NCBI GenBank assembly: GCA_036419695.1
Contig: CP143946.1
Span: 3,280,001-3,344,000, forward strand
DNA from: [Clostridium] symbiosum
GTDB taxonomy: Bacteria > Bacillota > Clostridia > Lachnospirales > Lachnospiraceae
Reading direction: 5' to 3'
DNA length: 64,000 nt
The translations under genes were made by a program, and so were the position numbers. A model generated the notes under the pieces. The model ran no database searches. It saw only the letters and a list, made by a program, of their open reading frames with translations, and was not told where the DNA came from. Below are positions 7,800-17,799 of this stretch, piece after piece; positions within the stretch are counted from its first letter, which is position 1, and every line of letters begins with the position of its first letter.

Positions 7800-8978
7800 T
7801 TATAAATAGTTAATAACTACATTCCATATTTGCTGTATATGACCCGAAAAAATCAGGAAACCAAACATAACCAAATTTATTGTCACAAACCAGGATAGAA
7901 ATTTATACCATTGTTTTTCTTTATTTCTCGAATAAAATTTAGATTTTTTTTGGTATATTTCTGTAATTGCCATTAAAATACCATGATAAATACCATAAAT
8001 GATGTAATGGGGCTCCAGTCCGTGCCAGAGTCCCATAATTGTCATGTTTAAAATAAGTCCCACTGCTGCCCCGTTCAGTCTTTTTTTGAACCGCTTCTTC
8101 CTGGCTGAATCCAGCATAAACCGTGTGAAAATAAAATCCCTAAACCATGTTGATAACGTAATATGCCACCGATTCCAGAAGTCCTTCATATCAATGCTCA
8201 GAAACGGTTTATTAAAGTTATCAGGCATTCTGATTCCAAGAACATAACTGGCTCCCACCGCCATTGCACTGTAACCCGCAAAATCAAAAAACATATATAG
8301 TCCATATACATAAGCATATCCTACTAAATACGCAGGCTTATACCGTACAGCAAACACTTCGCTCAGAAGTTTATAAAAGATTCCCGAACATACAACCTTA
8401 TAAAAAAGTCCCAGGACAATCTTATATAATCCACTAGAGAGAAGTAATAGGTACTCTTCTCTGGTGTAAATTTTCCCGTCATCTTCTGCAAAGCGTCGAC
8501 TGCGATCGATTGGCCCTGAACTCAGAGAAGGAAAAAAGAGAAGAAATTCTAAAAACTGAATTTCATTGATTTCTTTTATAACTCCGTCGTAAGTTTCTAT
8601 AAGCACCTGAACGACTCTAAAGCACATGTAAGAAACCCCTAAAAAGGCCAACCAGTTTTTTCCATAAATACCTGAAATTTTACTGATAATTAGCGGAGCG
8701 ATAGCAAAAAAAACTGCGTGGACATATATATATCTATTTCGCCCATATTTTTGTCGCAAGAACAGATATATTTTTACTGTATAAATAGAAAGCACTGCAT
8801 AGAAAATCAGATACAGAAACTGCACTGGTGAACTATGAAAAACGGCCCATATAAACCACACTGTCAAAACAATTCGGTATCCCCGCAAGGTTTTTTCTGC
8901 CATCCCCAAGAAGATGGCCGGTAGCAACAGAAGCAACAAATATACGAAAAAAGTATAGCCGGAAAAAAGACTCATCAT
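7800..8978 (-). CDS. dltB: DltB, MBOAT-family D-alanine transporter/acyltransferase
   Basis: DltB is a polytopic membrane protein of 392 residues that takes D-alanine from DltC and moves it across the membrane. The MBOAT core shows DFWNRWHITLSTWFRDF (about 265-281) and the conserved histidine region TIMGLWHGLEPHYIIYG with the catalytic-type His. Its start overlaps the dltA stop by 4 nt. Confidence 0.94.
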   Translation of the reverse strand: MMSLFSGYTFFVYLLLLLLPAIFLGMAEKTLRGYRIVLTVWFIWAVFHSSPVQFLYLIFYAVLSIYTVKIYLFLRQKYGRNRYIYVHAVFFAIAPLIISKISGIYGKNWLAFLGVSYMCFRVVQVLIETYDGVIKEINEIQFLEFLLFFPSLSSGPIDRSRRFAEDDGKIYTREEYLLLLSSGLYKIVLGLFYKVVCSGIFYKLLSEVFAVRYKPAYLVGYAYVYGLYMFFDFAGYSAMAVGASYVLGIRMPDNFNKPFLSIDMKDFWNRWHITLSTWFRDFIFTRFMLDSARKKRFKKRLNGAAVGLILNMTIMGLWHGLEPHYIIYGIYHGILMAITEIYQKKSKFYSRNKEKQWYKFLSWFVTINLVMFGFLIFSGHIQQIWNVVINYL

Positions 8979-10516
8979 CTCTTCATTCCTCCCAACGCTC
9001 TTCGATCAACTTTACCATTATTCGTCATAGGAAGTGTCTCCAAAAACACCATCTTTTTAGGAATCATATATTCCGGCAAATATTCTTTTAATTTTTCCCT
9101 CAATTTCTGTGTCATAGAGAATGAATCTGTCGCCACATTTCTGGTTACAACATAAGCTGTCAAACTGCGCACCTGCCCATCTCTATAAACTGGAAGAACC
9201 GCCGCCTTTTGAATCTCGGGAAGTTTCATGATATTGCTTTCAATATCTTCCAGTTCAATCCGATACCCATGCAGCTTTATCTGCAGATCAATTCTTCCGC
9301 AGTAAAACAATTGTCCATCTTTCAGGTACCCTTTATCTCCGGTATGATAAAGTCGATAGGGATGCCCTTCTATTTCGCGGACTCCAAACACCTTCCTGGT
9401 ACGGTCTTGATTGTTCCAGTATCCTACACTTACCGTATCTCCAACAATCACAATTTCACCGTGTTCTCCCTCCGGCAAACTATTTCCCTGCTCGTCCATA
9501 ATAAAAATCCAAGTGCCCTTTTTCGCCTTTCCAACCGGCAACGGATTATTGTTCTGATTCACTTCCGGTGTCACAAGCACCTCTGTTACGGCAACCGTAG
9601 ACTCAGTTGGACCATAGGTATTAACAATTTCTGCATTAGGAAATGCTCTCATTAGGCGCTCGGCTGTCCGGTTTGTCAGAGTCTCTCCACAAAACAGAAA
9701 ACGTTTGAGCTTCGGTAAAAGTTCCTGCCTAAAAGACGGATCCACTAGACATACATCAGCAAAAGATGGGGTTGAAACCCATATGGACGCTTCTGACTGC
9801 TTAAAGGATTCAAAAAGTAACCTCATATCTCCCTGAACTTTCTTGTCAAGTGCCCACAAAGTTCCACCGGAATACAGAGATAAATACAAATCCATCACTG
9901 ACAGATCAAAGGAAAACGGTGCCTGATTAAGAAAAACATTTTTTTCGTTTTCCTGAATTCCACTTCCCAGCGTAAGCCCCCACTGTATAAAGCGATCCAG
10001 ACTGTCTCTTGTGATTTGAACGCCTTTCGGTGTGCCGGTACTACCGGATGTAAAGATAATATAAAATACATCTTCTGATGATATGGACTGTGAGTCTTCA
10101 ATTTGACCCGTTTCGTTTTCAATAATTGAATGAATTTTTTTGTAAGAAAGAATATTGTTATATTCTAAAGAAAGTTCTTCTGTCGTAAGAATGATTTCTG
10201 GAGATACCTCCTTAATAATTGCTTCTATACGATTCAGAGGAACAGATATATCGATTGGGCAATATGCCCGCCCTGATTTTACACATGCAAGAAAACATAC
10301 CAGCATATAGGGATCTTTATGTCCGTATACGATGATCGGAGTATTACTGGTAAGAGATCTGCTAAGATAATATGCTAGTTTATCTGACTTTTCTTTTAGT
10401 TCCTGCCAGGTAAGAGCTGACGATTTATCCCCTCCAATATTTTTTTCACAATAGTAGGCAATGCAAGTTGGATACTCTTTTGCATTTTGGTTTATTTTTT
10501 CGATAATAGTAATCAT
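8975..10516 (-). CDS. dltA: DltA, D-alanine--carrier protein ligase
   Basis: DltA is an adenylation enzyme of 513 residues that activates D-alanine with ATP and loads it on DltC. The motifs are complete: YIIFTSGSTGTPKG (P-loop), WVSTPSFADVCL (DltA-typical, with the active-site cysteine next to the D-Ala pocket), NTYGPTE, YHTGDKGY, GRIDLQIKLHGYRIE and the C-terminal lysine in NNGKVDRR. The GAGGAG ribosome site is 7 nt upstream of the ATG. The gene follows the flippase gene by 136 bp on the same strand. That gap contains a hairpin but no clear terminator, so read-through from the polysaccharide cluster is plausible. Confidence 0.96.
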   Translation of the reverse strand: MITIIEKINQNAKEYPTCIAYYCEKNIGGDKSSALTWQELKEKSDKLAYYLSRSLTSNTPIIVYGHKDPYMLVCFLACVKSGRAYCPIDISVPLNRIEAIIKEVSPEIILTTEELSLEYNNILSYKKIHSIIENETGQIEDSQSISSEDVFYIIFTSGSTGTPKGVQITRDSLDRFIQWGLTLGSGIQENEKNVFLNQAPFSFDLSVMDLYLSLYSGGTLWALDKKVQGDMRLLFESFKQSEASIWVSTPSFADVCLVDPSFRQELLPKLKRFLFCGETLTNRTAERLMRAFPNAEIVNTYGPTESTVAVTEVLVTPEVNQNNNPLPVGKAKKGTWIFIMDEQGNSLPEGEHGEIVIVGDTVSVGYWNNQDRTRKVFGVREIEGHPYRLYHTGDKGYLKDGQLFYCGRIDLQIKLHGYRIELEDIESNIMKLPEIQKAAVLPVYRDGQVRSLTAYVVTRNVATDSFSMTQKLREKLKEYLPEYMIPKKMVFLETLPMTNNGKVDRRALGGMKR

Positions 10517-10530
10517 TCATTCTCTCCTCA

Positions 10531-10569
10531 TGAGAAAATTATCTGGACTTATTCTGGATGATTTTCTCA
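10531..10569 (-). promoter_or_regulatory. Inverted repeat just upstream of dltA
   Basis: TGAGAAAATTATC (10531-10543) and GATGATTTTCTCA (10557-10569) are inverse apart from one position. In the mRNA this forms a 13-bp stem with one mismatch whose 3' arm abuts the dltA ribosome site (GAGGAG). It may be an operator, an attenuator or a processing site; the sequence alone does not decide. Confidence 0.45.
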
Positions 10570-10652
10570 AAATTTATCTTTTTTTAAATAGAAATTTTTT
10601 CTGATATAAACTAATACTGGCACGAGCAATCAAGAACCCGCGAGAGCCTTCA

Positions 10653-12065
10653 TTAAATTTCTCTTACACTTTTTATTGCTTTTTCAATATTCTTTTTTTC
10701 CAATATAAAAAATGCTACCAAGAATACCATATATAAAGTTAAAGAGATCCCTCCTTTAGATATAAATCGAGCACTAAGTATAAACATTGCACATAATAGG
10801 GTATCTGTACTTATTGTCTTCATGAAGGAAACTTTTATTTCTCTAGCCACTGAAAACTGTGCAAATGCATATCTTAACCACAAAAGTATCAATATACTCA
10901 TAACCATCAAATCTAAATTTTTAATTAATACGATGTTTATATAGCTTAAAATTGCACTAAGAAAAACGATGTAGACATTTATTTTCATTATTACCTTTTC
11001 TTGTCGAAGTGTTTTTAAATATGTGGTATAAATAAGAGACATTTTGCTTTCAAATATGCAAATAGGAAACAAATAAATCATATAATACAAACTTTCGCTA
11101 TATTGAGGTAGCCATATTAATAGAAGAGCCTTTAGAGGATAATAAATTGCTAAAAACAAAAAGAGTATGCACGAAACCAAAAGTTCCATTACTTGGTATG
11201 TTTCCCGAAGTTGAGAATTAGATAATTTTTTAAGCATAGGAAATAACACGATTCCTATAGCATTGATAAAAACTAATATTAAATTGCATAGGGTTAATGT
11301 TAAGGATATTTTGCTAAATGCCGTTATCCCCCAGTTTTTTTCTATTCCACTTCTAATAATACCCAAAATTAACATACTCGCGATATTTGCTAACATTAAT
11401 TTAATTCCTACAGTAACATTTTCTTTTATTTCATAAAATGTAGCTCTTATTTTAGAAATTTTCCCAAAAACAATTCTAGGATAATTAATACATGTGCAGA
11501 CTAACGATAATATCTTGCCACATAGATCAGCTAGTATCAAAAATTTATAATCGGTTGCATCCAAAAAGAGAAATGCCATTACTAAAAAAATATAGACCAA
11601 CTTTTCAATAACTGTAAACTTTGCATAGTCTGTTATCTTTCCGATAGACTGAAGTAAAAGCCATAATAGTGTTCTTGGTATAATAACTATGGCACAAATA
11701 GCGGTAAGTTCTAAAACGACTATCTTTTCTTTCTCAAAAACAAAGTGCGGAAAGAGTCTCCACATAATAAGTCCCAGAAGCAGAGAGCACAATACTATTA
11801 GAAAAAACTGTGTCCTCATAATATCTTCATCAATTTCTTCATATTCTTTCCCACCATACCTTAGATATAAACCATCAGGCCATCCTAAATGAAAGAAGCC
11901 CACATAGGATGAATAGAATAAGTATAACTGGAAGTATCCGTATTCCTCAATTCCGAATTTTCGTGGAATAATTAGGATTGCAACTGTCGATATTATTAAA
12001 GAAAAAATATTTGCAAGAAATGTATACGACGTATTTCTAAAAAACACTTTATTAAATATATTCAT
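10653..12065 (-). CDS. Polysaccharide flippase (Wzx/MATE-like)
   Basis: This hydrophobic protein of 470 residues has about 12-14 predicted membrane segments and a typical start (FRNTSYTFLANIFSLIISTVAILIIPRKFG split around residues 9-37). The layout is that of the polysaccharide transport (PST/MATE) superfamily, which moves lipid-linked repeat units across the membrane. It is the last gene of the sugar-specific part of the cluster. It is strongly AT-rich compared with housekeeping genes nearby, a sign of transfer. Substrate unknown. Confidence 0.85.
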   Translation of the reverse strand: MNIFNKVFFRNTSYTFLANIFSLIISTVAILIIPRKFGIEEYGYFQLYLFYSSYVGFFHLGWPDGLYLRYGGKEYEEIDEDIMRTQFFLIVLCSLLLGLIMWRLFPHFVFEKEKIVVLELTAICAIVIIPRTLLWLLLQSIGKITDYAKFTVIEKLVYIFLVMAFLFLDATDYKFLILADLCGKILSLVCTCINYPRIVFGKISKIRATFYEIKENVTVGIKLMLANIASMLILGIIRSGIEKNWGITAFSKISLTLTLCNLILVFINAIGIVLFPMLKKLSNSQLRETYQVMELLVSCILFLFLAIYYPLKALLLIWLPQYSESLYYMIYLFPICIFESKMSLIYTTYLKTLRQEKVIMKINVYIVFLSAILSYINIVLIKNLDLMVMSILILLWLRYAFAQFSVAREIKVSFMKTISTDTLLCAMFILSARFISKGGISLTLYMVFLVAFFILEKKNIEKAIKSVREI

Positions 12066-12260
12066 TATATGTATAAGAACTCCTATTATATCTTCGTATT
12101 AATACTATAATTTACTTTTAGTAAAATTAACTGTACTAAAGTCAAACTAGCTTCATTTTATCAATTTATTTCGGTTTTTTTAATTCACAATCAATTAAGA
12201 ACCGTGCAAATAGATTAAATATAACTTCTCCCCTTTTTAAAACAATTTTATAAACTGTAT

Positions 12261-13370
12261 TTAATTCGACAAAATTTTCCAATATAATTCAGCATACTGT
12301 TTGCTAATACTTTTCCATTCAAATTTCCGAGAGGCATTTACGCAATTCCCCTGTAAATATCCATAATTTTTTACTATATTTTCTATTTTTCTTTTTAATT
12401 CTTTAGCCTCTAGTTTTGCGTGATATCCTATAAAACCTTCGTCGAATTGCTTATCAAATCCTTGATTAGATGTATAAATAATCGGTAACCCTTGACTCAA
12501 TGCCTCTGCATATACTAATCCAAAAGTTTCTGTTTTTGATGTCAATATAAAGATATCCGAATTTCGATATTGTTTCATTAACTCGTTTTTATCCATATAT
12601 GAAAAGTACTTGACAAATCTATATGAACATATTTTTTTAAGTAATTTTCCATTTACATCTTCACCAATTATTTTCAATTCCACTGGCTTATCTAAAATAG
12701 TACCACTTTCTAATGCCTTGCATATAAGTAACTGATTCTTATTAGTTTCGATACGTCCAACAGAAATTATTTTTATTTTATCTTTAATTATTTTTTTACC
12801 ATCAAATCTGTTATCGCTGTAGAAGTCATTAATTCCATAGGGCACAACCAAAATTTTTTTTTCAATTTCCGCTCGATATTTTTTAGGGATATATTGTTTA
12901 AGCAAAGTTTCTTTATAACTATCGGAAGCTAAAACAACTGCTTCAGCTTCTCTTAATATTTCAATACCCGTTTTTCGTAAAAAAAAGAGATATTTAAAAA
13001 ACACATTTATATCTGTATTTTGAATAGCTACAATATAGGGTATCTTCCAGTCAAGTTTAACTTTATATGCAACATACCCATTCGTAAACAAAGAATGAGA
13101 AAAGTTCAACTCTATATTCGAATCTTGATAATATTCCTTATATTTTTGGATCGCCTTTCCCTGTTTAGCATAAAAAAAAGCTCTCTGCCATTTGCTATAG
13201 CAGGGACATTTATCTACATATGCCTCGTCACCATTCAAAAATTTATGCTTGTAATGTTGATAGTAGAATACTCTCGGTACTGTAAATTCTATTTGATGTA
13301 GAATAAAATCAGAAAAAATTGGTGTCTCATAATAGGAACAAATGTGGCATACTCTATATTTTCTTTCCAT
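12261..13370 (-). CDS. Glycosyltransferase, GT4-like
   Basis: This protein of 369 residues has a C-terminal Rossmann half carrying ISVGRIETNKNQ and the E-x7-E region TKTETFGLVYAEALSQGLP, the nucleotide-sugar binding pattern of GT-B retaining glycosyltransferases. The start at 13370 is chosen because AAAGGA lies 4-9 nt upstream, and it places the start 10 nt after the preceding stop. A longer frame overlapping the polymerase gene is less likely. It probably adds one sugar of the repeat unit; donor and acceptor cannot be read from the sequence. AT-rich. Confidence 0.85.
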   Translation of the reverse strand: MERKYRVCHICSYYETPIFSDFILHQIEFTVPRVFYYQHYKHKFLNGDEAYVDKCPCYSKWQRAFFYAKQGKAIQKYKEYYQDSNIELNFSHSLFTNGYVAYKVKLDWKIPYIVAIQNTDINVFFKYLFFLRKTGIEILREAEAVVLASDSYKETLLKQYIPKKYRAEIEKKILVVPYGINDFYSDNRFDGKKIIKDKIKIISVGRIETNKNQLLICKALESGTILDKPVELKIIGEDVNGKLLKKICSYRFVKYFSYMDKNELMKQYRNSDIFILTSKTETFGLVYAEALSQGLPIIYTSNQGFDKQFDEGFIGYHAKLEAKELKRKIENIVKNYGYLQGNCVNASRKFEWKSISKQYAELYWKILSN

Positions 13371-13380
13371 AAAATCCTTT

Positions 13381-14463
13381 CTAAAAATAGCACATTTTAA
13401 ACTGAACGACAAACATCAAAGGCATATACAGCCATAGAAGCACCTTCTTTTTTTCATGTCCTTCTATCGCAAAACAACTTGCAATAAGTGGCACTAAAAA
13501 AAACAAAAAGTAGTCATAAGCTCTGTTTATTGCTCTTATAGGATAAGCTACAGAGATGATAATTAATCCCACTAATACTACTTTTTGAAATTGAGCTGCA
13601 TGTTCATTTTTTCGGAAACCACACAGCAAAATTAAGCCTGTCACACAGAGCATATACCAATCTGTTATTCCCACATTAAAATCCATGCGAGATAGATAAC
13701 CATCAAATCCTTGTATCCCTATCCTTAAAAAAAGACTTAATAAGATTTCCGAACCGCTACTTATTCCGATTTTTCCGATATTGAAAAATAAACATAAAAA
13801 TAACAAGTTCCAAATCAAAATATAATACTCCTTACCAACTCTCGGAAAAATAAATATAATAATATATATAACTAAAAAAAGAATACTAATAGAGTGAATA
13901 CATATGGATGCTACAAAAAAAACAAATGCTCTAACTTTTTTTTTGTGAAGAGCATAAGCCATTGCACACATTCCTAATCCAATGCTTACTCCTCCTCTTA
14001 TCGCGATGCCACAATAATGAAGGCCAAAGTAGCATAAAAAAAGGGTCCAAGTTGGAAATATATGTGGTTCCTTTTCAGGATTTATATATTTTTCGCATGA
14101 ACAAAATCCATACATAAGTAACATAGAAGTAGAAATTGCACAGACAAAGAAAAATGCTCTCGGTGTAGCAAAAAAATAAGAAAAACCTTTCATAATCCAG
14201 GCAAATGCATATTCAATTCCCTCAAATCGTTTTCCGAAATGGAACTCATTCATATCTAGCTCAGATACTTGGTTATAAATTTTTATATAATTTCCAGTAT
14301 CAGCAACAGTTTCTGGTCTTATAGCCATAAGACTACTTAATATTAGTATAAAAAATAATATCAAGATTTTTTTAGTGCGCTTTGTCAATTTATTTTCAAA
14401 AAAGCAAAAAAACCAGCTAAGCATCATTATTAAAAAATAACAGATAAAAAACCAATTATACAT
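13381..14463 (-). CDS. EpsG-type polysaccharide polymerase
   Basis: This protein of 360 residues has about ten hydrophobic segments. It has the EpsG/Wzy-like N-terminal region with IRPETVADTGNYIKIY and a following FEGIEYAFAWIMKGF, which is the 'D-T-x-x-Y' type motif of the EpsG family, and a large loop. Such proteins join repeat units outside the membrane. It sits between two glycosyltransferases, as expected for a Wzx/Wzy cluster, and is very AT-rich. Confidence 0.8.
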   Translation of the reverse strand: MYNWFFICYFLIMMLSWFFCFFENKLTKRTKKILILFFILILSSLMAIRPETVADTGNYIKIYNQVSELDMNEFHFGKRFEGIEYAFAWIMKGFSYFFATPRAFFFVCAISTSMLLMYGFCSCEKYINPEKEPHIFPTWTLFLCYFGLHYCGIAIRGGVSIGLGMCAMAYALHKKKVRAFVFFVASICIHSISILFLVIYIIIFIFPRVGKEYYILIWNLLFLCLFFNIGKIGISSGSEILLSLFLRIGIQGFDGYLSRMDFNVGITDWYMLCVTGLILLCGFRKNEHAAQFQKVVLVGLIIISVAYPIRAINRAYDYFLFFLVPLIASCFAIEGHEKKKVLLWLYMPLMFVVQFKMCYF

Positions 14464-14488
14464 TTCTCACCAATTCGCATAAAAAACT

Positions 14489-15415
14489 TTAATAGTCAAT
14501 TTTATACTTTCCCGAATCAATTTCCTCTAGTTTCAAATACAATTTTTTTAAGTATTTCCTATATGAATTATCTCTTATAGCTTTGATCATATAATTAATA
14601 ATAGAAATATGTTTAATAATCAGCGAACTGATTATATTGGTTTTACAATATTTTTTTAATACATAATACAAACTAACGTATGTATGATATGTTACAAAGC
14701 CTTTTGAAGTGTGAGCAGTAGAAACACCATGTTTGTGAACAATTTTAGCCTTTGGCTCGTAGTAAGATTCATAATTTAATGCTTCTAATTTTTTTCCAAT
14801 GATATATTCTTCACCATAAAGAAATACATTATCATCGAAATATCCAATTTTTTCGAACTTTTTTGCATCGACCAAAAAGCAGCACCCCGAAAGCATCCCT
14901 CTAAAAGATAGTCCGACTCCCCAATTTTTGTATTTGTAACATACATCCAAACCACAAAATATTTTTCTCAAATAATAAAAAGGTTTTTTGTCTGTTAACG
15001 CATACAAAAAACTATAATTTTTCCTTAAATATTGACCATTCTCTCCACTTGGTAAATAGATTTTGGGACCAGATAAAGCAATATTTCCATCAATTTTCTC
15101 CCCCAAAAGTGTGACTATATCATTCAGCAATACAACATCACTATTAATTACCAGAATATTCTTTGCCCCATCGGAAATTGCCAGCTTTATTCCCTCATTA
15201 TTTCCTCCAGAATAACCCAAATTTTTTTTCAATAATATTAAATGAATTCTCTGGTCTGATCCATATTTTTCCTCTAGCTTTTTTACGCATTCTTCTTTCG
15301 AATTATTGTCAACCAGATATATCTTGTATTTAGCCTTAACATGTTTCCAAATAGAAGAAATACACTCTTCTGTCGCATCATATGTATTATAGTTTAAAAT
15401 AATTATTCCTGTCAT
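14489..15415 (-). CDS. Glycosyltransferase family 2 (rhamnosyltransferase-like)
   Basis: This protein of 308 residues has the GT-A signatures GIIILNYNTYDATEECISS at the N-terminus, VDNNS, LGYSGGNNEGI and the DxD-like INSDVVL near residue 90. The closest general pattern is the 'rhamnosyltransferase/GT2' group used in cell-surface polysaccharides; specificity is not readable. The gene is co-directional and separated by only tens of bases from its neighbours. Confidence 0.87.
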   Translation of the reverse strand: MTGIIILNYNTYDATEECISSIWKHVKAKYKIYLVDNNSKEECVKKLEEKYGSDQRIHLILLKKNLGYSGGNNEGIKLAISDGAKNILVINSDVVLLNDIVTLLGEKIDGNIALSGPKIYLPSGENGQYLRKNYSFLYALTDKKPFYYLRKIFCGLDVCYKYKNWGVGLSFRGMLSGCCFLVDAKKFEKIGYFDDNVFLYGEEYIIGKKLEALNYESYYEPKAKIVHKHGVSTAHTSKGFVTYHTYVSLYYVLKKYCKTNIISSLIIKHISIINYMIKAIRDNSYRKYLKKLYLKLEEIDSGKYKIDY

Positions 15416-15449
15416 TGTCGTTTCTTAGTAAAACTGGAAAAATGCCTCT

Positions 15450-16769
15450 CTATAATCTCCAGTATCTATAACCCCTTTCTTCCATTACCTTCTTATCAAA
15501 AATTGCTTTAACATCAATTATAATTTTCTCACTATTCTCATCCTTATTATACATTTTTTCTAAATTTTCAATCGTTAGTTTTTTAAATTTTTCATGCGCT
15601 ACAGCAAAAATAATACAGTCAACATCATGAATTTCCGAAATTTCCGTCACCTTTATCCCATACTCTTTTAGTGCTTCATCTTCATTCACCCAAGGGTCTA
15701 CTATCAGTGGTTCAATGCCATACTCCTGCAACCTGGCAATAATATCTTCACATTTACTATTTCTCATATCTGGACAGTTTTCTTTAAAAGTCAGTCCAAA
15801 AATTGCTAGTTTTGAATTTTTAGGTGCTTTATTAGCAAGAATTAGTTGTTTAATTGCAGCGTCAGCAACAAAAGACCCCATACTATCATTTACTTTTCGC
15901 CCAGACAATATAATCTGACTGTGATAACCAAGTTTTTCTGCTTCATAAACAAAGTAATATGGATCCACGCCAATACAATGGCCGCCAACTAATCCTGGCC
16001 TGAAACCTAACGCATTCCATTTTGTATTCATCGCATCAACCACTTCATTTGTATCAATTTCCATTCGGTCAAAGACCATGGCCAATTCATTCATAAATGC
16101 AATGTTAATATCTCTTTGGCTATTCTCAACAACTTTAGCCGCTTCAGCTACTTTAATGCTGGATGCTCTGTGGACGCCTGCATCAATTACCATTTCATAA
16201 ACATTAGAGATCTCTTCTAAAGATTCCTTATCCATCCCCGAGACAATCTTTTTGATTGTTTCTAAACGGTGTACTTTGTCTCCCGGATTAATGCGTTCTG
16301 GTGAATATCCGATCTTAAAATCAACACCGCATTTAAGGCCCGATTCTTTCTCAAGAATTGGTATGCACACGTTTTCAGTAACTCCTGGATATACTGTAGA
16401 TTCATAAACAACAATTGAATTCTTCGATAAATTTCGTCCTAATATTCTACTAGCCCCTTCTACCGGAGAAAGATCCGGTGTCTTATCCTGATTTACAGGT
16501 GTAGGAACCGCTACAATATAGAATTTTGCTTCTTGCAATTTCCTTTCGTCGCTTGTAAATTCAACTGTGGTTTCCTTAATTACATCGTCACCAACCTCTT
16601 TCGTCGGATCGATTCCCGCCTTATATAACTCTATTTTGGCTTCATTTACATCAAAGCCAATCACTTCTGCCTTTCTGGCAAAAGCCACTGCAATTGGCAT
16701 ACCCACATATCCTAAACCAACCAAAGCAATTTTTTCTTCTCTATCCTTAATTTTTCCAAATAATGACAT
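15450..16769 (-). CDS. UDP-N-acetyl-hexosamine 6-dehydrogenase (WbpO/TviB-like nucleotide-sugar dehydrogenase)
   Basis: The enzyme oxidises C6 of a UDP-sugar with two NAD+, giving a uronic-acid donor for the polymer. Of 439 residues, the Rossmann GLGYVGMPIAVAFA is at about 17-30, with VPTPVN, YESTVYPGVTE, the catalytic cysteine in GGHCIGVDPYYF, and GLTFKENCPDMRNS. The MPIAVAFAR start and the PTPV/NVCIP layout resemble TviB/WbpO/CapL enzymes acting on UDP-GlcNAc or UDP-GalNAc rather than UDP-glucose dehydrogenase; that choice is inferred. The start overlaps the preceding gene by 23 nt. Confidence 0.88.
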   Translation of the reverse strand: MSLFGKIKDREEKIALVGLGYVGMPIAVAFARKAEVIGFDVNEAKIELYKAGIDPTKEVGDDVIKETTVEFTSDERKLQEAKFYIVAVPTPVNQDKTPDLSPVEGASRILGRNLSKNSIVVYESTVYPGVTENVCIPILEKESGLKCGVDFKIGYSPERINPGDKVHRLETIKKIVSGMDKESLEEISNVYEMVIDAGVHRASSIKVAEAAKVVENSQRDINIAFMNELAMVFDRMEIDTNEVVDAMNTKWNALGFRPGLVGGHCIGVDPYYFVYEAEKLGYHSQIILSGRKVNDSMGSFVADAAIKQLILANKAPKNSKLAIFGLTFKENCPDMRNSKCEDIIARLQEYGIEPLIVDPWVNEDEALKEYGIKVTEISEIHDVDCIIFAVAHEKFKKLTIENLEKMYNKDENSEKIIIDVKAIFDKKVMEERGYRYWRL

Positions 16770-17769
16770 TATTTTCTTCCCCTTTGTTTATCCTAAATTC
16801 TTTTTTCATAATTGCAATGACTCCCCCAAGCGAGCCTATGCCATATGAGATATGAAACGATGGAAATAAAAAAAGAAGCCATAGCCGCTCACTCAATGCT
16901 TCTCCTGCTTTTATTGAAAAAATAATATCTAGCAGACCATATAAAAATAACTCAAGAGATAAAAGAATTTTCCATATTTCACCTAACATTGAACATGGAA
17001 TAAGAAATAAAAGGGAAACTACAAAAGCCATAGGAATAAAATGGCGTATTCCCATTGTACCCGGACATAATCGGCTGGTAATAACATTCCATTTTCCGTT
17101 CTGAAAAGCCATTTTCAATATCCCTTTAATAGTATCTCTTGCATAGTATGCAAAATGTATATCTTCCGCCAAATAAATTTTACCGCCGTTTTTTCTTATC
17201 CGGTAATTCATTTCATTGTCTTGATTTCTTGTTAGGCGTTCATCATAGCCTCCCAGTTTCTTAAAAACCGTTCTTCTAAAAGCTCCGAATGGTACTGTAT
17301 CAACAAATCCACTTTTTCCGTTGATGCGAAATTGTGAGTTACCAACTCCAAATTTTGATGAGAGCATCAAAGATATAATTTTCCCCATCTCACTGTGCCC
17401 TTTGGTTTCTGCAAGTCCTCCAACATTATCAGCATCTGTTGTATTCAGATAATGAACGCATTTTTCAATATAAGTCTCCGGATATTCAGCGTGGGCATCC
17501 AACCGAATAATATAAATTCCCACAGATTCCCCTATGCCGGTGTTCATCGCATATGGTACCGTTCTATTTGGGTTTAATAATATTTTAATTAACTCAGGCC
17601 ACTGTTTCTGATATCTAAGCAATATCTCTTTCGTCTGATCTTTGGAACATCCATCTACAAATATCCATTCCATGTCAGATTTAGGAAATGTCTGACACAA
17701 TAGGGATTCGATACATTTCTCTATGTATTTTTCTTCATTATAAACTGGAATTACTACTGAAACCTGCAT
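16747..17769 (-). CDS. Glycosyltransferase family 2, ExoA-like membrane enzyme
   Basis: This protein of 340 residues from the ATG at 17769 (GAAGGAAG upstream; a longer frame begins at 17799) has GT-A motifs SVVIPVYNEEKYIEKCIESL, DGCSKD, RLDAHAEYP (DxD equivalent) and QDNEMNYRIRKNGG, then three to four C-terminal membrane helices. This matches the succinoglycan ExoA-type group, which elongates lipid-linked oligosaccharides at the inner face of the membrane. Confidence 0.87.
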   Translation of the reverse strand: MQVSVVIPVYNEEKYIEKCIESLLCQTFPKSDMEWIFVDGCSKDQTKEILLRYQKQWPELIKILLNPNRTVPYAMNTGIGESVGIYIIRLDAHAEYPETYIEKCVHYLNTTDADNVGGLAETKGHSEMGKIISLMLSSKFGVGNSQFRINGKSGFVDTVPFGAFRRTVFKKLGGYDERLTRNQDNEMNYRIRKNGGKIYLAEDIHFAYYARDTIKGILKMAFQNGKWNVITSRLCPGTMGIRHFIPMAFVVSLLFLIPCSMLGEIWKILLSLELFLYGLLDIIFSIKAGEALSERLWLLFLFPSFHISYGIGSLGGVIAIMKKEFRINKGEENNVIIWKN

Positions 17770-17799
17770 ATATCTTCCTTCACTGTAAGAACATTTCAA

